Positions 8,889 through 18,811 of a DNA stretch of 64,000 nucleotides are shown here, in pieces. Origin of the DNA: Polaribacter pacificus (GTDB taxonomy: Bacteria > Bacteroidota > Bacteroidia > Flavobacteriales > Flavobacteriaceae); NCBI RefSeq assembly GCF_038024035.1, contig NZ_CP150664.1, positions 2,170,001 to 2,234,000 on the forward strand, in the 5' to 3' direction. The translations under genes were made by a program, and so were the position numbers. The notes under the pieces were generated by a model that saw only the letters and a program-made list of their open reading frames with translations, was not told the origin of the DNA and made no database searches. How positions within the stretch are numbered: the stretch's first letter is position 1; each line of letters begins with the position of its first letter.

Positions 8889-9653
8889 TTATAGGTTTCT
8901 TTCCTTAAGCCAATTTTCTAGAATTTCGTTAAATTTTTCTGGAGTTTCCATCATGGCCGCATGACCACATTTATCAATCCAAAATAAATCAGAATCTGGT
9001 AAAAGCTTGTTAAAATCAATAGCAACCTCTGGCGGGGTTACCTTGTCTTGTTTTCCCCAGATTAAACAGGTTGGTTGCTGCATGGTAGGCAGGTCATTTG
9101 CCATATTATGACGGATAGCGCTTTTGGCAATTGATAAAGTTCTAATTAATGAATTTCGATCATTAATCACCACGTAAACATCGTCAATAAGTTCTTCTGT
9201 TGCTATAGAAGGATCGTAAAAAACATCTTGTGCTTTTTTGGTTACATAACCGCGATCACCTCTTTTAGGGTAGCTATCTCCCATTGAGTTTTCATACAAA
9301 CCAGAGCTTCCTGTTAAAACCAAAGCAGCTACTTTATCTGGGTAGTGTTTGGTAAAATACAAGCCTATATGCCCTCCTAAAGAATTGCCCAATAAGACAA
9401 CTTTATCTAGTTTTTTATAGGTGATAAAACTGTGTAGAAATTTCGTTAAATTTTTAACGTTTGTTTTTAATAAAGGCAATGAATACAAAGGGAGTTCGGG
9501 GATTAAAACCTTATATCCTTTTGCGGAAAAATGGTCAAAGGTGCTGTCAAAATTACTTAGTGCGCCCATAAGACCGTGCAAAATAATTATTGCTTGTCCC
9601 TCTCCGGCTTCTGCATAGGTAAAGTTGCCTTCTGTTTTTAATGTTTTCGTCAT
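8889..9653 (-). CDS. Alpha/beta hydrolase
   Basis: 254 residues with a canonical alpha/beta-hydrolase fold: oxyanion segment LHGLMGALSNF near the N-terminus, nucleophile elbow GNSLGGH near residue 90, acid in the WGKQDKVTP turn and catalytic His in CGHAAMMETP. It resembles the MhpC/BioH-like esterase group; substrate unknown. First gene of the minus-strand run that includes engB and alkB. Its promoter -7 box (TACATTTG) is at 9678-9685. Confidence 0.9.
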   Translation of the reverse strand: MTKTLKTEGNFTYAEAGEGQAIIILHGLMGALSNFDSTFDHFSAKGYKVLIPELPLYSLPLLKTNVKNLTKFLHSFITYKKLDKVVLLGNSLGGHIGLYFTKHYPDKVAALVLTGSSGLYENSMGDSYPKRGDRGYVTKKAQDVFYDPSIATEELIDDVYVVINDRNSLIRTLSIAKSAIRHNMANDLPTMQQPTCLIWGKQDKVTPPEVAIDFNKLLPDSDLFWIDKCGHAAMMETPEKFNEILENWLKERNL

Positions 9654-9677
9654 TGTCTATTTCATTTGACTTAAGCG

Positions 9678-9685
9678 CAAATGTA
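9678..9685 (-). promoter_or_regulatory. Bacteroidota -7 box for the hydrolase-engB-alkB run
   Basis: TACATTTG on the minus strand matches TAnnTTTG and lies 24 bases upstream of the ATG at 9653. No TTTG at the -33 distance was found. Confidence 0.5.
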
Positions 9686-9786
9686 GTTTTTTTTTGTTAC
9701 ATATCCATTTTTAATGAATTCTCAATTTCAAGGGATTTAGATGGTAGATAGTCAATCATTTACCTGAAAACACAAAACTTATCAAC

Positions 9787-9816
9787 AAAGTGGTAAAAAG
9801 TGGTAAAAAGTGGTAA
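9787..9816 (+). promoter_or_regulatory. MraZ operator: three direct AAAGTGGTAA-type repeats
   Basis: GTGG occurs at 9790, 9800 and 9810, an exact 10-bp period (one helical turn). This is the repeat arrangement MraZ binds upstream of its own gene in other bacteria. The repeats sit directly upstream of the -7 box at 9825-9832, covering the place of the -33 element, so binding should repress the dcw cluster. The sequence is seen directly; repression is inferred from the family. Confidence 0.85.
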
Positions 9817-9824
9817 AAAATTTA

Positions 9825-9832
9825 TATTTTTG
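9825..9832 (+). promoter_or_regulatory. mraZ/dcw promoter -7 box
   Basis: TATTTTTG matches TAnnTTTG, 9 bases after the MraZ operator. Predicted transcription start is about 9838, giving a leader of roughly 20 bases before the TTG start at 9860. Confidence 0.6.
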
Positions 9833-9859
9833 AAAAACAAATCCATAACAAACAACGTT

Positions 9860-10327
9860 TTGATAAACCTCATTGGTACATATGAAGCAAAGGCTGATGC
9901 TAAAGGGAGATTGATGATTTCATCAGCTCTCAAAAAGCAATTGCAAACTGTTTTGGCCGATGGTTTTGTGTTAAAGCGAAGTGTGTTTCAGCCATGTTTA
10001 GAATTATACCCAATGGCGGAGTGGAATTTGATGATGGAAAAAATTAACAAGCTTAACCGATTTGTAAAAAAGAACAATGATTTTATTCGAAGATTTACCG
10101 CAGGTGTAAAAACAGTAGAGTTGGATGCATCTGGTCGTTTGCTAATTCCGAAAGACTTATGTCATTTTGCAGGGATAGAAAAAGAGATCGTATTGTCTTC
10201 TGCGGTAAACATTGTTGAAATTTGGGATAAGGATAGTTATGAAAAAGTTATTGATGATGCAGCGTTAGATTTTGCAGCATTGGCAGAAGAAGTAATGGGT
10301 AATACCGAGGCAGATGAGTTATCATAA
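9860..10327 (+). CDS. mraZ: Transcriptional regulator MraZ
   Basis: 155 residues, an AbrB-fold DNA-binding protein that autoregulates the dcw cluster. Two MraZ half-domains are visible, each with a DxxGR motif: DAKGR at 13-17 and DASGR at 89-93. I start it at TTG 9860, giving MINLIGTYEAKADAKGR, which lines up with family N-termini. The in-frame GTG at 9800 lies inside the operator repeats and upstream of the -7 box, so it should not be transcribed. Its 3' end overlaps rsmH by 14 bp, indicating coupled translation. Confidence 0.93.
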   Translation: MINLIGTYEAKADAKGRLMISSALKKQLQTVLADGFVLKRSVFQPCLELYPMAEWNLMMEKINKLNRFVKKNNDFIRRFTAGVKTVELDASGRLLIPKDLCHFAGIEKEIVLSSAVNIVEIWDKDSYEKVIDDAALDFAALAEEVMGNTEADELS

Positions 10328-11210
10328 TCCAGTATTGTTAGAAGAGAGTGTAAATGCATTGGCTATTAAGCCTGATGGCATTTATGTAGATGTTACGTTT
10401 GGAGGTGGTGGTCACTCTAGAGAGATTTTAAGTCAGTTGGGACCAAATGGGAAGTTGTTTGCTTTTGATCAGGATCCAGATGCTTGGGAGAATAAAATTG
10501 ATGATGATCGTTTTGTTTTGATTGCAGAAAATTTTCGTCACATATCACGTTTTTTAAAGTTCTATAAAGTTAAAAAAGTAGACGGTATTTTGGCTGATTT
10601 AGGGGTTTCCTCTCATCAGTTTGATGTTGCAGAAAGAGGGTTTTCGACGCGGTTTGATGCAGATTTGGATATGAGAATGGATCAGAAATCGACCTTATCA
10701 GCAAAAAAAATCATCAATAAATATCCAGAAGATAGGCTTGCGGATATCTTATTTCAGTATGGAGAATTAAGAAATGCAAGAGCCTTAGCAAGAACCATTG
10801 TTGAAGCGAGAAGTGAGCAAGAGATTTTAACCAGTTCTCAATTGAAAGCTGTTTTAAAATTGCATTTGCCTACTGCAAAAGAACATAAAATATTAGCGCA
10901 GATTTTTCAGGCTGTGCGAATTGAAGTAAATCAAGAATTGGAAGTTTTAAAAGAGTTTTTAGAACAGACGCCAGATTTGTTAATGGAAGACGGGAGGTTA
11001 AGTGTAATTTCTTATCATTCTTTAGAAGACAGGTTGGTTAAAAGATTTATTCAAACTGGTTTATTTAGTGGCGAGCCCGAAAAAGATTTTTTTGGAAATA
11101 TAACTGTTCCCTTGAAAAAAGTTGGGAAGTTGATCGTGCCTACCCTGGTAGAAATTAAACAGAACAATAGGGCTCGTAGTGCTAAATTAAGAGTTGCAAC
11201 GCCAAAGTAA
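10314..11210 (+). CDS. rsmH: 16S rRNA (cytosine-1402-N4)-methyltransferase RsmH
   Basis: 298 residues. It methylates N4 of C1402 in 16S rRNA using S-adenosylmethionine. The N-terminus HNPVLLEESV and the SAM-binding FGGGGHSREIL (29-39) are diagnostic, as is the later ISYHSLEDRLVK block. Second gene of the dcw cluster; overlaps mraZ by 14 bp. Confidence 0.97.
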   Translation: MSYHNPVLLEESVNALAIKPDGIYVDVTFGGGGHSREILSQLGPNGKLFAFDQDPDAWENKIDDDRFVLIAENFRHISRFLKFYKVKKVDGILADLGVSSHQFDVAERGFSTRFDADLDMRMDQKSTLSAKKIINKYPEDRLADILFQYGELRNARALARTIVEARSEQEILTSSQLKAVLKLHLPTAKEHKILAQIFQAVRIEVNQELEVLKEFLEQTPDLLMEDGRLSVISYHSLEDRLVKRFIQTGLFSGEPEKDFFGNITVPLKKVGKLIVPTLVEIKQNNRARSAKLRVATPK

Positions 11211-11211
11211 G

Positions 11212-11544
11212 ATGAATGTAAGAGTCAAAAAGAACGTATACGATATTTTGAGAGGGAGTTTCCTTACAGATGCGTCTGCTTTTAAAAACTGGCGGATAAT
11301 CATCTTTGTTGTGCTGCTTTTGCTGATCATGATTTCTAGCGGCCATCGAGTTGATGGAAAAGTTCAAAAAATTGCAACTTTAAACAAAGAGCAAAGAGAA
11401 GTTAGGGCAGAGTATATTGATACGAAAACCATATTGATGCGGATGAAAATGGAGTCTAATATCCGACAGCAAGTGAAGCTTAAAGGATTGGCGCCTTCAG
11501 AAACCTCACCAAAAAAAATAAAAATAACCTATAAAAAAGATTAG
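11212..11544 (+). CDS. ftsL: FtsL-like division protein
   Basis: 110 residues, a bitopic membrane protein: cytoplasmic tail ~1-30, one transmembrane helix ~31-48, then an extracytoplasmic segment with coiled-coil character (LNKEQREVRAEYIDTKT). Topology, size and position between rsmH and the PBP gene are those of FtsL, which bridges the divisome and FtsW/FtsI. Sequence conservation in FtsL is low, so the call rests on position and topology. ATG 11212 is one base after the rsmH stop codon; an in-frame start at 11194 would overlap rsmH. Confidence 0.85.
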   Translation: MNVRVKKNVYDILRGSFLTDASAFKNWRIIIFVVLLLLIMISSGHRVDGKVQKIATLNKEQREVRAEYIDTKTILMRMKMESNIRQQVKLKGLAPSETSPKKIKITYKKD

Positions 11545-11546
11545 CC

Positions 11547-13532
11547 TTGTCAACCCAGAAAAAAAGCATATTAAACAAACTATACGTAGTCACTGCTTTA
11601 ATGACGCTTTTTTTTGTGGTTTTATTTATCCGCGTTTTTAATATACAATATGTTCAAGGGGATGAATTGCGCGGGGAATCGAAAGCAAATACCATAAAGA
11701 ATGACACTATTTTTTCTAACCGAGGCAATGTATATGCTGCGGATGGAAATTTGTTGGCTACTTCTATGTATAAGTATACGGTTCGAATGGATTTAATGTC
11801 TGTTCAGAAAAAAATATTCGATAGAGATTTGTCAGGATTGGCAAAGTCATTAGCCGATCTTTTAGGGAAAACACCAGCTTATTATAAAGAGAAACTGCAA
11901 CTGGCAAGAAAACAAAAAAACAGGTACTTACTCATTGCTAGAGATTTGGGCTATATCGATTATGTAAAAATGAAGCAATTTCCAATTTTTAAGTTGGGTC
12001 CTTATCGTGGAGGTTTTATTACTGAGCAAAAAACAGTTCGGGTAAAGCCAATTGGAAAGATAGCAGAGAGAACCATTGGCTATGATGATTATAGAGGGGG
12101 AGCAGGAATCGAAGGAGCTTTTGCTGAATATTTAGAAGGTGAAAATGGTTGGCGATTAAAGCAGAAAATTGCCAAGGGGCAATGGAAGCCTATTAACAGC
12201 GGAAATGAAAAGGAGCCTATTGATGGGAGAGATGTTATTACGACGCTAGATGTTAATATTCAAGATATTACCCATCATGCTTTACTTCGTCAGTTGGAGT
12301 ATTTTGAGGCGGATCACGGTTGTGCAATTGTTATGGAGACGGCTACAGGAGAAATTAAAGCCATAGCAAATTTGGGGAGAACCTCAGAAGGCACTTATTA
12401 TGAAAAGAGAAATTATGCCATTTGGGAAACTCAAGAGCCAGGCTCAACGTTTAAACTAGCTAGTTTAATGGTGGCTTTAGAAGATAAGGTTATAGACACT
12501 TCTACGGTTGTTGATACAGAGCGAGGTATTTTAATGCTACACGGTAGTAAAGTTGAAGATTCTCACCGAGGTGGTTACGGAAAAATATCAGCAGGGCGAG
12601 TTATTGAAGTGTCGTCCAATGTTGGTATTGTAAAGTTAATAAGAGAACACTATGATGAGAATCCTCAAAAGTTTATCGATAAAATAAATTCTTTTGGATT
12701 AGGAAGTAAAATAGGATTGCCGATACAAGGAGAAGGCGCACCTTTTATTCCTTCACCAGCCAATAAAAAAGTATGGAATAAAATTTCATTAGAATGGATG
12801 GCATGGGGGTATGGGGTTTCATTTACACCATTACAGATGCTAACATTTTACAATGCAGTAGCCAATAATGGAGAAATGGTGAAGCCGCGTTTTATCAAAG
12901 AATTGAGAGTGCAGAATAAAACGGATGAGGTTTTTGAGAAAGAGGTGATGATTAAAAAGATAGCTAGCCAAGAAACCATTGATAAGGTAAGAAAGGTATT
13001 AGAAAATGTGGTTATTAAAGGAACAGCAGACAATATCTACTCTCCAAATTTTTCAATGGCAGGAAAAACTGGAACAGCCAAGAAAGCGGTAAACGGAGGC
13101 TATTCAAATCAACTTTATGTTGCTTCTTTTGCAGGGTTTTTTCCTGCAGATAATCCAAAGTATTCATGCATCGTAGTCATTCATGAACCAAAGAAAGAAA
13201 AGGGTTATTACGGAGCAACTGTGGCAGCACCAGTATTTAAAGAGATTGCTCAAAAAATTTACACCACCACGCCAGTTAATGTTCAGCAAGTAACTGATAC
13301 GCCAAACTTTAAAGAGATCAATGAAGCATATGACTCTTATTATAAAAAAGAATTAGGCGAAGTTACTAAAGTTCCGAACGTTTATGGAATGTCTGGAATG
13401 GATGCAATTTCATTATTAGAAAACATGGGATTAAAAGTAAAGTTTTCTGGAACAGGTTCAGTTGTTAAGCAATCTAAAAGAAAAGGAGAGTCCTTTAAAA
13501 AAGGAGAAGTAATTATTTTGAAACTATCATAA
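11547..13532 (+). CDS. ftsI: Division-specific class B penicillin-binding protein with PASTA domain
   Basis: 661 residues, the septal transpeptidase. N-terminal anchor at about 12-32, dimerisation domain, then the transpeptidase with all three motifs: S300TFK (nucleophile Ser300), S356SN and K507TGT. A single PASTA domain closes the protein (~605-661). The start is TTG 11547, 2 bp after ftsL; the resulting N-terminus (ILNKLYVVTALMTLFF...IQYVQGDELR) matches flavobacterial homologues and no ATG precedes the helix. Target of beta-lactams. The PASTA tail is unlike the E. coli enzyme but usual in Bacteroidota. Confidence 0.95.
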   Translation: MSTQKKSILNKLYVVTALMTLFFVVLFIRVFNIQYVQGDELRGESKANTIKNDTIFSNRGNVYAADGNLLATSMYKYTVRMDLMSVQKKIFDRDLSGLAKSLADLLGKTPAYYKEKLQLARKQKNRYLLIARDLGYIDYVKMKQFPIFKLGPYRGGFITEQKTVRVKPIGKIAERTIGYDDYRGGAGIEGAFAEYLEGENGWRLKQKIAKGQWKPINSGNEKEPIDGRDVITTLDVNIQDITHHALLRQLEYFEADHGCAIVMETATGEIKAIANLGRTSEGTYYEKRNYAIWETQEPGSTFKLASLMVALEDKVIDTSTVVDTERGILMLHGSKVEDSHRGGYGKISAGRVIEVSSNVGIVKLIREHYDENPQKFIDKINSFGLGSKIGLPIQGEGAPFIPSPANKKVWNKISLEWMAWGYGVSFTPLQMLTFYNAVANNGEMVKPRFIKELRVQNKTDEVFEKEVMIKKIASQETIDKVRKVLENVVIKGTADNIYSPNFSMAGKTGTAKKAVNGGYSNQLYVASFAGFFPADNPKYSCIVVIHEPKKEKGYYGATVAAPVFKEIAQKIYTTTPVNVQQVTDTPNFKEINEAYDSYYKKELGEVTKVPNVYGMSGMDAISLLENMGLKVKFSGTGSVVKQSKRKGESFKKGEVIILKLS

Positions 13533-13537
13533 AAGGA

Positions 13538-14998
13538 GTGAAAAATTTAAAAGACATATTGTATAAAATACCTTTAGAAGAAGTTCTTGGGACTACGGAT
13601 AGAAACATACATCAGGTGGTGTTTGATTCGAGAAAAGTTGTGCAAGATGATCTTTTTGTAGCCATCAAAGGAACCTTGTCAGATGGGCATCTTTTTATCG
13701 AAAAGGCCATTGATTTAGGAGCTACGGCAGTTGTTTGTGAAGAATTACCAAAAGAAATAAACCCAAAGATTAGCTATATACAAGTAAAGGATTCTCATAG
13801 TGCATTGGCTGTTTTGGCTTCAAATTATTATGAAAATCCATCTTCAAAATTACAGCTAATTGGGGTGACAGGTACCAATGGAAAAACGACTATTGCAACC
13901 TTGTTGTATCAGTTGTTTCAGAAAGCAGGTTATAAAGTAGGGCTCCTATCTACTGTAAAAGTATTGGTAGATGACAAAGCCTATAAAACGACACATACCA
14001 CTCCAGATTCAATGACCATTAATGGGTATTTGGATCAAATGGTGCAGACAGGGGTTCGCTATTGTTTTATGGAGGTTAGTTCTCATGGGATTGATCAAAA
14101 AAGAACACATGGTTTGCAGTTTTTTGGAGGTATTTTTACCAACCTAAGTCATGATCATTTAGATTATCACAAAACTTTTTTAGCTTATAGAGATGTTAAA
14201 AAAGCTTTTTTTGACGAGCTTCCATCAACTGCATTTGCCTTGGTAAACCTCGATGATAAAAATGGCGCTGTGATGTTGCAAAACACCAAGGCCATTAAAA
14301 AGACCTATGCATTAAAAACTATTGCTGATTTTAAGGCCAAGATTTTAGAAAAAAGCATGTCAGGATCACTATTGTCAATTGGCGGTACCGAGGTTTGGAC
14401 CAGGCTTATAGGAACATTTAATGTTTATAATTTACTGGCCATAGTTGGTGCAGCCGAGTTGTGTGGTTTAGAGAAAATGGAAGTGCTGCGATTGCTTAGT
14501 GAATTGGAGAGTGTGAGTGGTCGTTTTCAATACCTTATAAAAAATGATGTTACCGCAATAGTTGATTATGCGCATACTCCAGATGCTTTAAAAAATGTAC
14601 TCGAAACCATTGGCGGAATCAGAACGGGAAAAGAGCAAGTGTTTACGGTTGTTGGTTGTGGAGGTGATAGAGATAAAACCAAAAGACCTAAAATGGCGTT
14701 GATTGCAAGTCAATTAAGTGATCAGGTTATCCTTACCTCAGACAATCCACGAACAGAAGATCCACAGGTTATCCTCAATGAAATGGAGCGAGGAGTATCA
14801 GAAGATTTACTATTTAAAACACTGTCAATATTAGATAGAAAACAGGCAATTAAGACCGCTTGTAAGCTAGCTAAAAAAGGAGATATTATTTTAATTGCAG
14901 GGAAAGGGCATGAAAACTATCAAGAAATTAACGGAGAGCGTTTGCATTTTGATGATTTTGAAATTGTATCCGAATGTTTAACTCAACAACAAGCTTAA
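13538..14998 (+). CDS. murE: UDP-N-acetylmuramoyl-tripeptide synthetase MurE (meso-DAP type)
   Basis: 486 residues. It adds the third amino acid to UDP-MurNAc-L-Ala-D-Glu using ATP. Nucleotide-binding [10 protein letters not shown] at 109-118; the DNPR motif at 402-405 indicates meso-diaminopimelate rather than lysine as substrate. GTG start at 13538 is preceded by an AAGGA sequence, one of the clearer ribosome-binding sites in the window. Two bases separate its stop from mraY. Confidence 0.97.
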   Translation: MKNLKDILYKIPLEEVLGTTDRNIHQVVFDSRKVVQDDLFVAIKGTLSDGHLFIEKAIDLGATAVVCEELPKEINPKISYIQVKDSHSALAVLASNYYENPSSKLQLIGVTGTNGKTTIATLLYQLFQKAGYKVGLLSTVKVLVDDKAYKTTHTTPDSMTINGYLDQMVQTGVRYCFMEVSSHGIDQKRTHGLQFFGGIFTNLSHDHLDYHKTFLAYRDVKKAFFDELPSTAFALVNLDDKNGAVMLQNTKAIKKTYALKTIADFKAKILEKSMSGSLLSIGGTEVWTRLIGTFNVYNLLAIVGAAELCGLEKMEVLRLLSELESVSGRFQYLIKNDVTAIVDYAHTPDALKNVLETIGGIRTGKEQVFTVVGCGGDRDKTKRPKMALIASQLSDQVILTSDNPRTEDPQVILNEMERGVSEDLLFKTLSILDRKQAIKTACKLAKKGDIILIAGKGHENYQEINGERLHFDDFEIVSECLTQQQA

Positions 14999-14999
14999 T

Positions 15000-16226
15000 A
15001 TGCTGTATTATTTATTTGAATATTTAGAAAGTCAATTTAATTTAACTGGGGCGAGTGTGTTTCAGTTTATCACATTTAGAGCAGCTTTGGCTTTTGTGTT
15101 TTCCTTGTTGATTTCTACCATTTTCGGAAAAAGAATCATCAAATATTTACAGCGTCAGCAAGTTGGTGAGACCATTAGAGATTTGGGTTTAGAAGGGCAA
15201 GTTCAAAAAGCTGGGACTCCAACTATGGGAGGGATTATTATTATTTTGGCAACCCTATTGCCTGTTATATTATTGGCCAAGCTAGAAAATATTTATGTCA
15301 TTATTTTAATCATTACCACACTTTGGATGGGCTTTATCGGCTTTGTTGATGATTATATTAAAATATTTAAAAAAGATAAGGGAGGTTTAAAAGGAAAATT
15401 TAAAATTTTAGGACAAGTAGGGCTAGGGATTATTGTGGGCTCAATGCTGTATTTTCATCCAGAAGTGACTATTAAAGAACAGTTGCCTATAAGCGAGCAA
15501 ATTGTGCAAGAAACAGGTAAGAAGCAAGTTTTTGGTGAAGCACACAAATCAACAAAAACAACCATCCCTTTTTTAAAAGACAATGAATTGGATTACTCTA
15601 AGGCCTTGAGTTTTTTAGGTGATGGTTATGAAAAATATGCCTGGGTTGTTTTTATCTTTTTTGTTGTGTTTATCGTTACAGGGGTTTCTAATGGAGCTAA
15701 TTTAACAGATGGTATTGATGGATTGGCTGCAGGGTCCTCGGCGATAATCGTAATTACCTTGGCAATTTTTGCATGGGTCTCTGGAAATATCATTTTTGCT
15801 GATTATTTAGATGTCATGTACATCCCTAATTCTGGAGAAATGACTGTATTTATATTGGCATTTGCAGGGGCATTGATAGGGTTTTTATGGTACAATACCT
15901 ATCCAGCTCAAGTATTTATGGGTGATACAGGAAGTTTAACCATCGGTGGTATTATCGCTGTGATTGCAATTGCAATTAGAAAAGAATTACTGTTAGTAAT
16001 TCTTGCCGGAATTTTTGTAATAGAAAATCTCTCAGTGATTTTACAGGTATCCTATTTTAAATATACAAGAAAAAAGTATGGAGAAGGACGACGTATATTT
16101 AAGATGTCTCCTTTGCATCATCACTATCAAAAATCGGGATATCATGAAAGTAAAATTGTGACTCGCTTTTGGATTGTTGGAATTTTATTAGCTGTGTTGA
16201 CTATTGTAACTCTGAAGTTGAGATAG
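15000..16226 (+). CDS. mraY: Phospho-N-acetylmuramoyl-pentapeptide transferase MraY
   Basis: 408 residues, about ten transmembrane segments. It makes lipid I from UDP-MurNAc-pentapeptide and undecaprenyl phosphate. Signatures: GTPTMGG near residue 72, the Asp pair GFVDDYIK near 116, [10 protein letters not shown] near 236, MGDTGSL near 308 and the cytoplasmic MSPLHHHYQ loop near 375. An insertion around residues 155-205, polar and largely hydrophilic, makes it longer than the E. coli enzyme (360), as in other Bacteroidota. Starts one base after murE ends. Confidence 0.97.
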   Translation: MLYYLFEYLESQFNLTGASVFQFITFRAALAFVFSLLISTIFGKRIIKYLQRQQVGETIRDLGLEGQVQKAGTPTMGGIIIILATLLPVILLAKLENIYVIILIITTLWMGFIGFVDDYIKIFKKDKGGLKGKFKILGQVGLGIIVGSMLYFHPEVTIKEQLPISEQIVQETGKKQVFGEAHKSTKTTIPFLKDNELDYSKALSFLGDGYEKYAWVVFIFFVVFIVTGVSNGANLTDGIDGLAAGSSAIIVITLAIFAWVSGNIIFADYLDVMYIPNSGEMTVFILAFAGALIGFLWYNTYPAQVFMGDTGSLTIGGIIAVIAIAIRKELLLVILAGIFVIENLSVILQVSYFKYTRKKYGEGRRIFKMSPLHHHYQKSGYHESKIVTRFWIVGILLAVLTIVTLKLR

Positions 16227-17564
16227 ATGGAAAGATTGGTCATTTTAGGCGGTGGAGAAAGTGGGGTAGGTACCGCTTTATTGGGGAAGCAAAAGGGCTA
16301 TGATGTGTTTGTTTCTGATCAATCAGCAATAAAAACCAAGTACAAAGCTGTACTTGTAGAGAATGAAATTGCCTTTGAAGAAAATGGGCATAGTGAAGAA
16401 AAAATAATGAGTGCCAATTTGGTAATGAAGAGCCCCGGGATTCCGGATAGTGCTCCTTTGGTTCAAGCCTTGTTAACAAAGGGTATTTCTGTAATATCAG
16501 AGATAGAATTTGCTGCTAGGTATACCAAGGCAAGCATCGTTGGGGTTACAGGTTCAAATGGAAAGACCACAACCACATTGTTGTGTCATCATATTCTCAA
16601 AGCAGCAAATTTATCAGTAGGTGCTGCGGGAAATATCGGTGATAGTTTTGCGCAACAAGTGGCAGAAAATAAGTATGACGTCTATGTGTTAGAACTGAGT
16701 AGTTTTCAGTTGGATGGCATTGTGAAATTTGCTCCGCATATAGCGATTATAACAAACATAAGTCCAGATCATTTAGATCGATATGATTATGATTATAAAA
16801 AGTATATCGCGTCAAAATTTAGAATTACAGAAAATCAAACTGAAGAAGATTATTTAATCTATGATGCAGATGACATAGCCATTAAAGAATGGTTAGAAAA
16901 TAATAAAACGAAAGCAAAACGAGTCCCATTTTCTCTTGAACAAAAATTGGAAAATGGAGCGTTTTTAAACGGAGATACTATAGAGATACATTTAAATACA
17001 GAAGAATTTAAAATGAGCACAACAAACTTAACATTAAAAGGAAAACACAATATAAAAAACGCGATGGCTTCGGCAATGGCAGCTCAATTGCTTAAGGTAA
17101 GAAAGCAAACCATTAAGGAGAGTATGTCAAGTTTTGAAGGGGCAGAACATCGTTTAGAGACGGTTCAAAAAGTTAGAGAGGTGCTCTATATTAATGATTC
17201 TAAAGCAACCAACGTAAATGCAACTTTTTACGCTTTGGAATGCATGGACAATCCAACCGTTTGGATCGTTGGAGGAGTGGATAAAGGAAACGATTATACT
17301 GATCTATTGCCATTGGTACGAGAAAAGGTAAAAGCCATTGTTTGTTTAGGTGTTGATAATCAAAAAATCATAAGCACTTTTAATAATGTGGTTGATGTCA
17401 TCGTAGAAACTGCTGGGGCAGAAGAAGCGGTAAAAGTGGCCGCTAAAATTGCCAGCAAAGGAGATAGTGTTTTATTGTCGCCTGCTTGTGCAAGTTTTGA
17501 TTTGTTTGATAATTATGAAGACAGAGGAAGACAATTTAAAAAAGCAGTTCGAACCTTATTGTAA
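16227..17564 (+). CDS. murD: UDP-N-acetylmuramoylalanine-D-glutamate ligase MurD
   Basis: 445 residues. It ligates D-glutamate to UDP-MurNAc-L-Ala with ATP. N-terminal Rossmann-like ILGGGESGVG, P-loop GVTGSNGKTTTT near 104-115, HRLE in the Mur ligase middle region and the DSKATN block near residue 332. ATG directly abuts the mraY stop. Length is normal for the family. Confidence 0.97.
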   Translation: MERLVILGGGESGVGTALLGKQKGYDVFVSDQSAIKTKYKAVLVENEIAFEENGHSEEKIMSANLVMKSPGIPDSAPLVQALLTKGISVISEIEFAARYTKASIVGVTGSNGKTTTTLLCHHILKAANLSVGAAGNIGDSFAQQVAENKYDVYVLELSSFQLDGIVKFAPHIAIITNISPDHLDRYDYDYKKYIASKFRITENQTEEDYLIYDADDIAIKEWLENNKTKAKRVPFSLEQKLENGAFLNGDTIEIHLNTEEFKMSTTNLTLKGKHNIKNAMASAMAAQLLKVRKQTIKESMSSFEGAEHRLETVQKVREVLYINDSKATNVNATFYALECMDNPTVWIVGGVDKGNDYTDLLPLVREKVKAIVCLGVDNQKIISTFNNVVDVIVETAGAEEAVKVAAKIASKGDSVLLSPACASFDLFDNYEDRGRQFKKAVRTLL

Positions 17565-17575
17565 GATTAAAAACT

Positions 17576-18763
17576 ATGGGTGGATTAATTAAACATATAA
17601 AAGGAGATAGGACCATCTGGTCTATCGTGGCTATTCTAGCCATCTTTTCTTTTATGCCTGTCTACAGCGCAAGTACAAACTTGGTTTATGTTGTTGGCTC
17701 AGGGTCTACTTTTGGTTATTTGATTAAACACTTGGTCTTGTTATTAATGGGCTTTGTGATTATATATGGGGTGCATAAAATACCCTATCGATATTTTAGT
17801 GGAGGCTCGGTTTTGATGCTGCCTGTGGTTATAATCTTGTTGATTTTTACACTTTCTCAAGGAACTACAATTGGAGGAGCAAATGCTAGTAGATGGATTA
17901 AGATACCTTTTGTAGGTATTGGTTTTCAAACATCAACTTTGGCAGGGCTAATATTAATGGTATATGTAGCTAGATATTTAGCAAGACACAAAGAAAAAGA
18001 GATTGTGTTTAAAGAGAGTTTGTTGCAGTTATGGTTGCCGATAGCCTTGGTTTTGGCGCTTATTTTGCCAGCCAATTTTTCTACGACAGCGATTATTTTT
18101 AGTATGATTATGCTCTTGTGTTTTATTGGAGGGTATCCTTTAAAATACATAGGATATATTATTGGAATGGGCTTGGCCGGACTGATGTTATTTATCTTAA
18201 TAGCAAAAGCCTTTCCAGATGCCATGAGTAATCGAGTTCAGACTTGGGAAAACAGAATTGAAAGCTTTTCAAAGGCTGATGGTGTAGAAGGCTATCAAGT
18301 TAAAAAGGCAAAAATAGCCATTGCTACTGGCGGTTTAATTGGATTAGGACCAGGAAAAAGTGTTCAAAAAAACTTTTTACCCCAATCTTCATCCGATTTT
18401 ATTTACGCAATTATCATTGAAGAATTTGGGCTTGTAGGAGCATTTGTCGTGATTTTTATTTATTTTTTATTGCTCTTCAGAATTGTGATAGCAGCAAAAA
18501 AAGCCAGGACGATTTTTGCATCATTGTTGGTGATTGGAGTGGGTTTGCCGATCGTTTTTCAGGCAATTATTAATATGGCTGTGGCCAGTAATTTATTTCC
18601 AGTAACTGGGCAAACCTTGCCATTGATAAGTAGTGGGGGAACCTCTATTTGGATGACCTGTTTTGCTTTGGGGATGATTCTAAGTGTAAGTGCATCAAAA
18701 GATGAAACAGAAGAAACAATTTTGGATGACAATCCTTTAAATATATTACATGAAACCCTATAA
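17576..18763 (+). CDS. ftsW: Septal peptidoglycan polymerase FtsW (SEDS)
   Basis: 395 residues with about ten transmembrane helices; SEDS glycosyltransferase that polymerises lipid II at the septum with the class B PBP. The conserved SEDS region is visible (GLIGLGPGKSVQKNFLPQSSSDFIYA, positions ~258-284, with the FIYAIIIEEFG segment) and the LPLISSGGTS motif near residue 347. ATG 17576 lies 11 bp after murD. Confidence 0.95.
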   Translation: MGGLIKHIKGDRTIWSIVAILAIFSFMPVYSASTNLVYVVGSGSTFGYLIKHLVLLLMGFVIIYGVHKIPYRYFSGGSVLMLPVVIILLIFTLSQGTTIGGANASRWIKIPFVGIGFQTSTLAGLILMVYVARYLARHKEKEIVFKESLLQLWLPIALVLALILPANFSTTAIIFSMIMLLCFIGGYPLKYIGYIIGMGLAGLMLFILIAKAFPDAMSNRVQTWENRIESFSKADGVEGYQVKKAKIAIATGGLIGLGPGKSVQKNFLPQSSSDFIYAIIIEEFGLVGAFVVIFIYFLLLFRIVIAAKKARTIFASLLVIGVGLPIVFQAIINMAVASNLFPVTGQTLPLISSGGTSIWMTCFALGMILSVSASKDETEETILDDNPLNILHETL

Positions 18764-18811
18764 AGAAAATTAGGTAGCAAAAACAAGAATATTAGAATCA
18801 ATATCATTTGT

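Noticed and set aside
9800..9859. GTG start extending MraZ by 20 residues
   Set aside because: It falls inside the operator repeats and upstream of the -7 box; the TTG at 9860 gives the family N-terminus.
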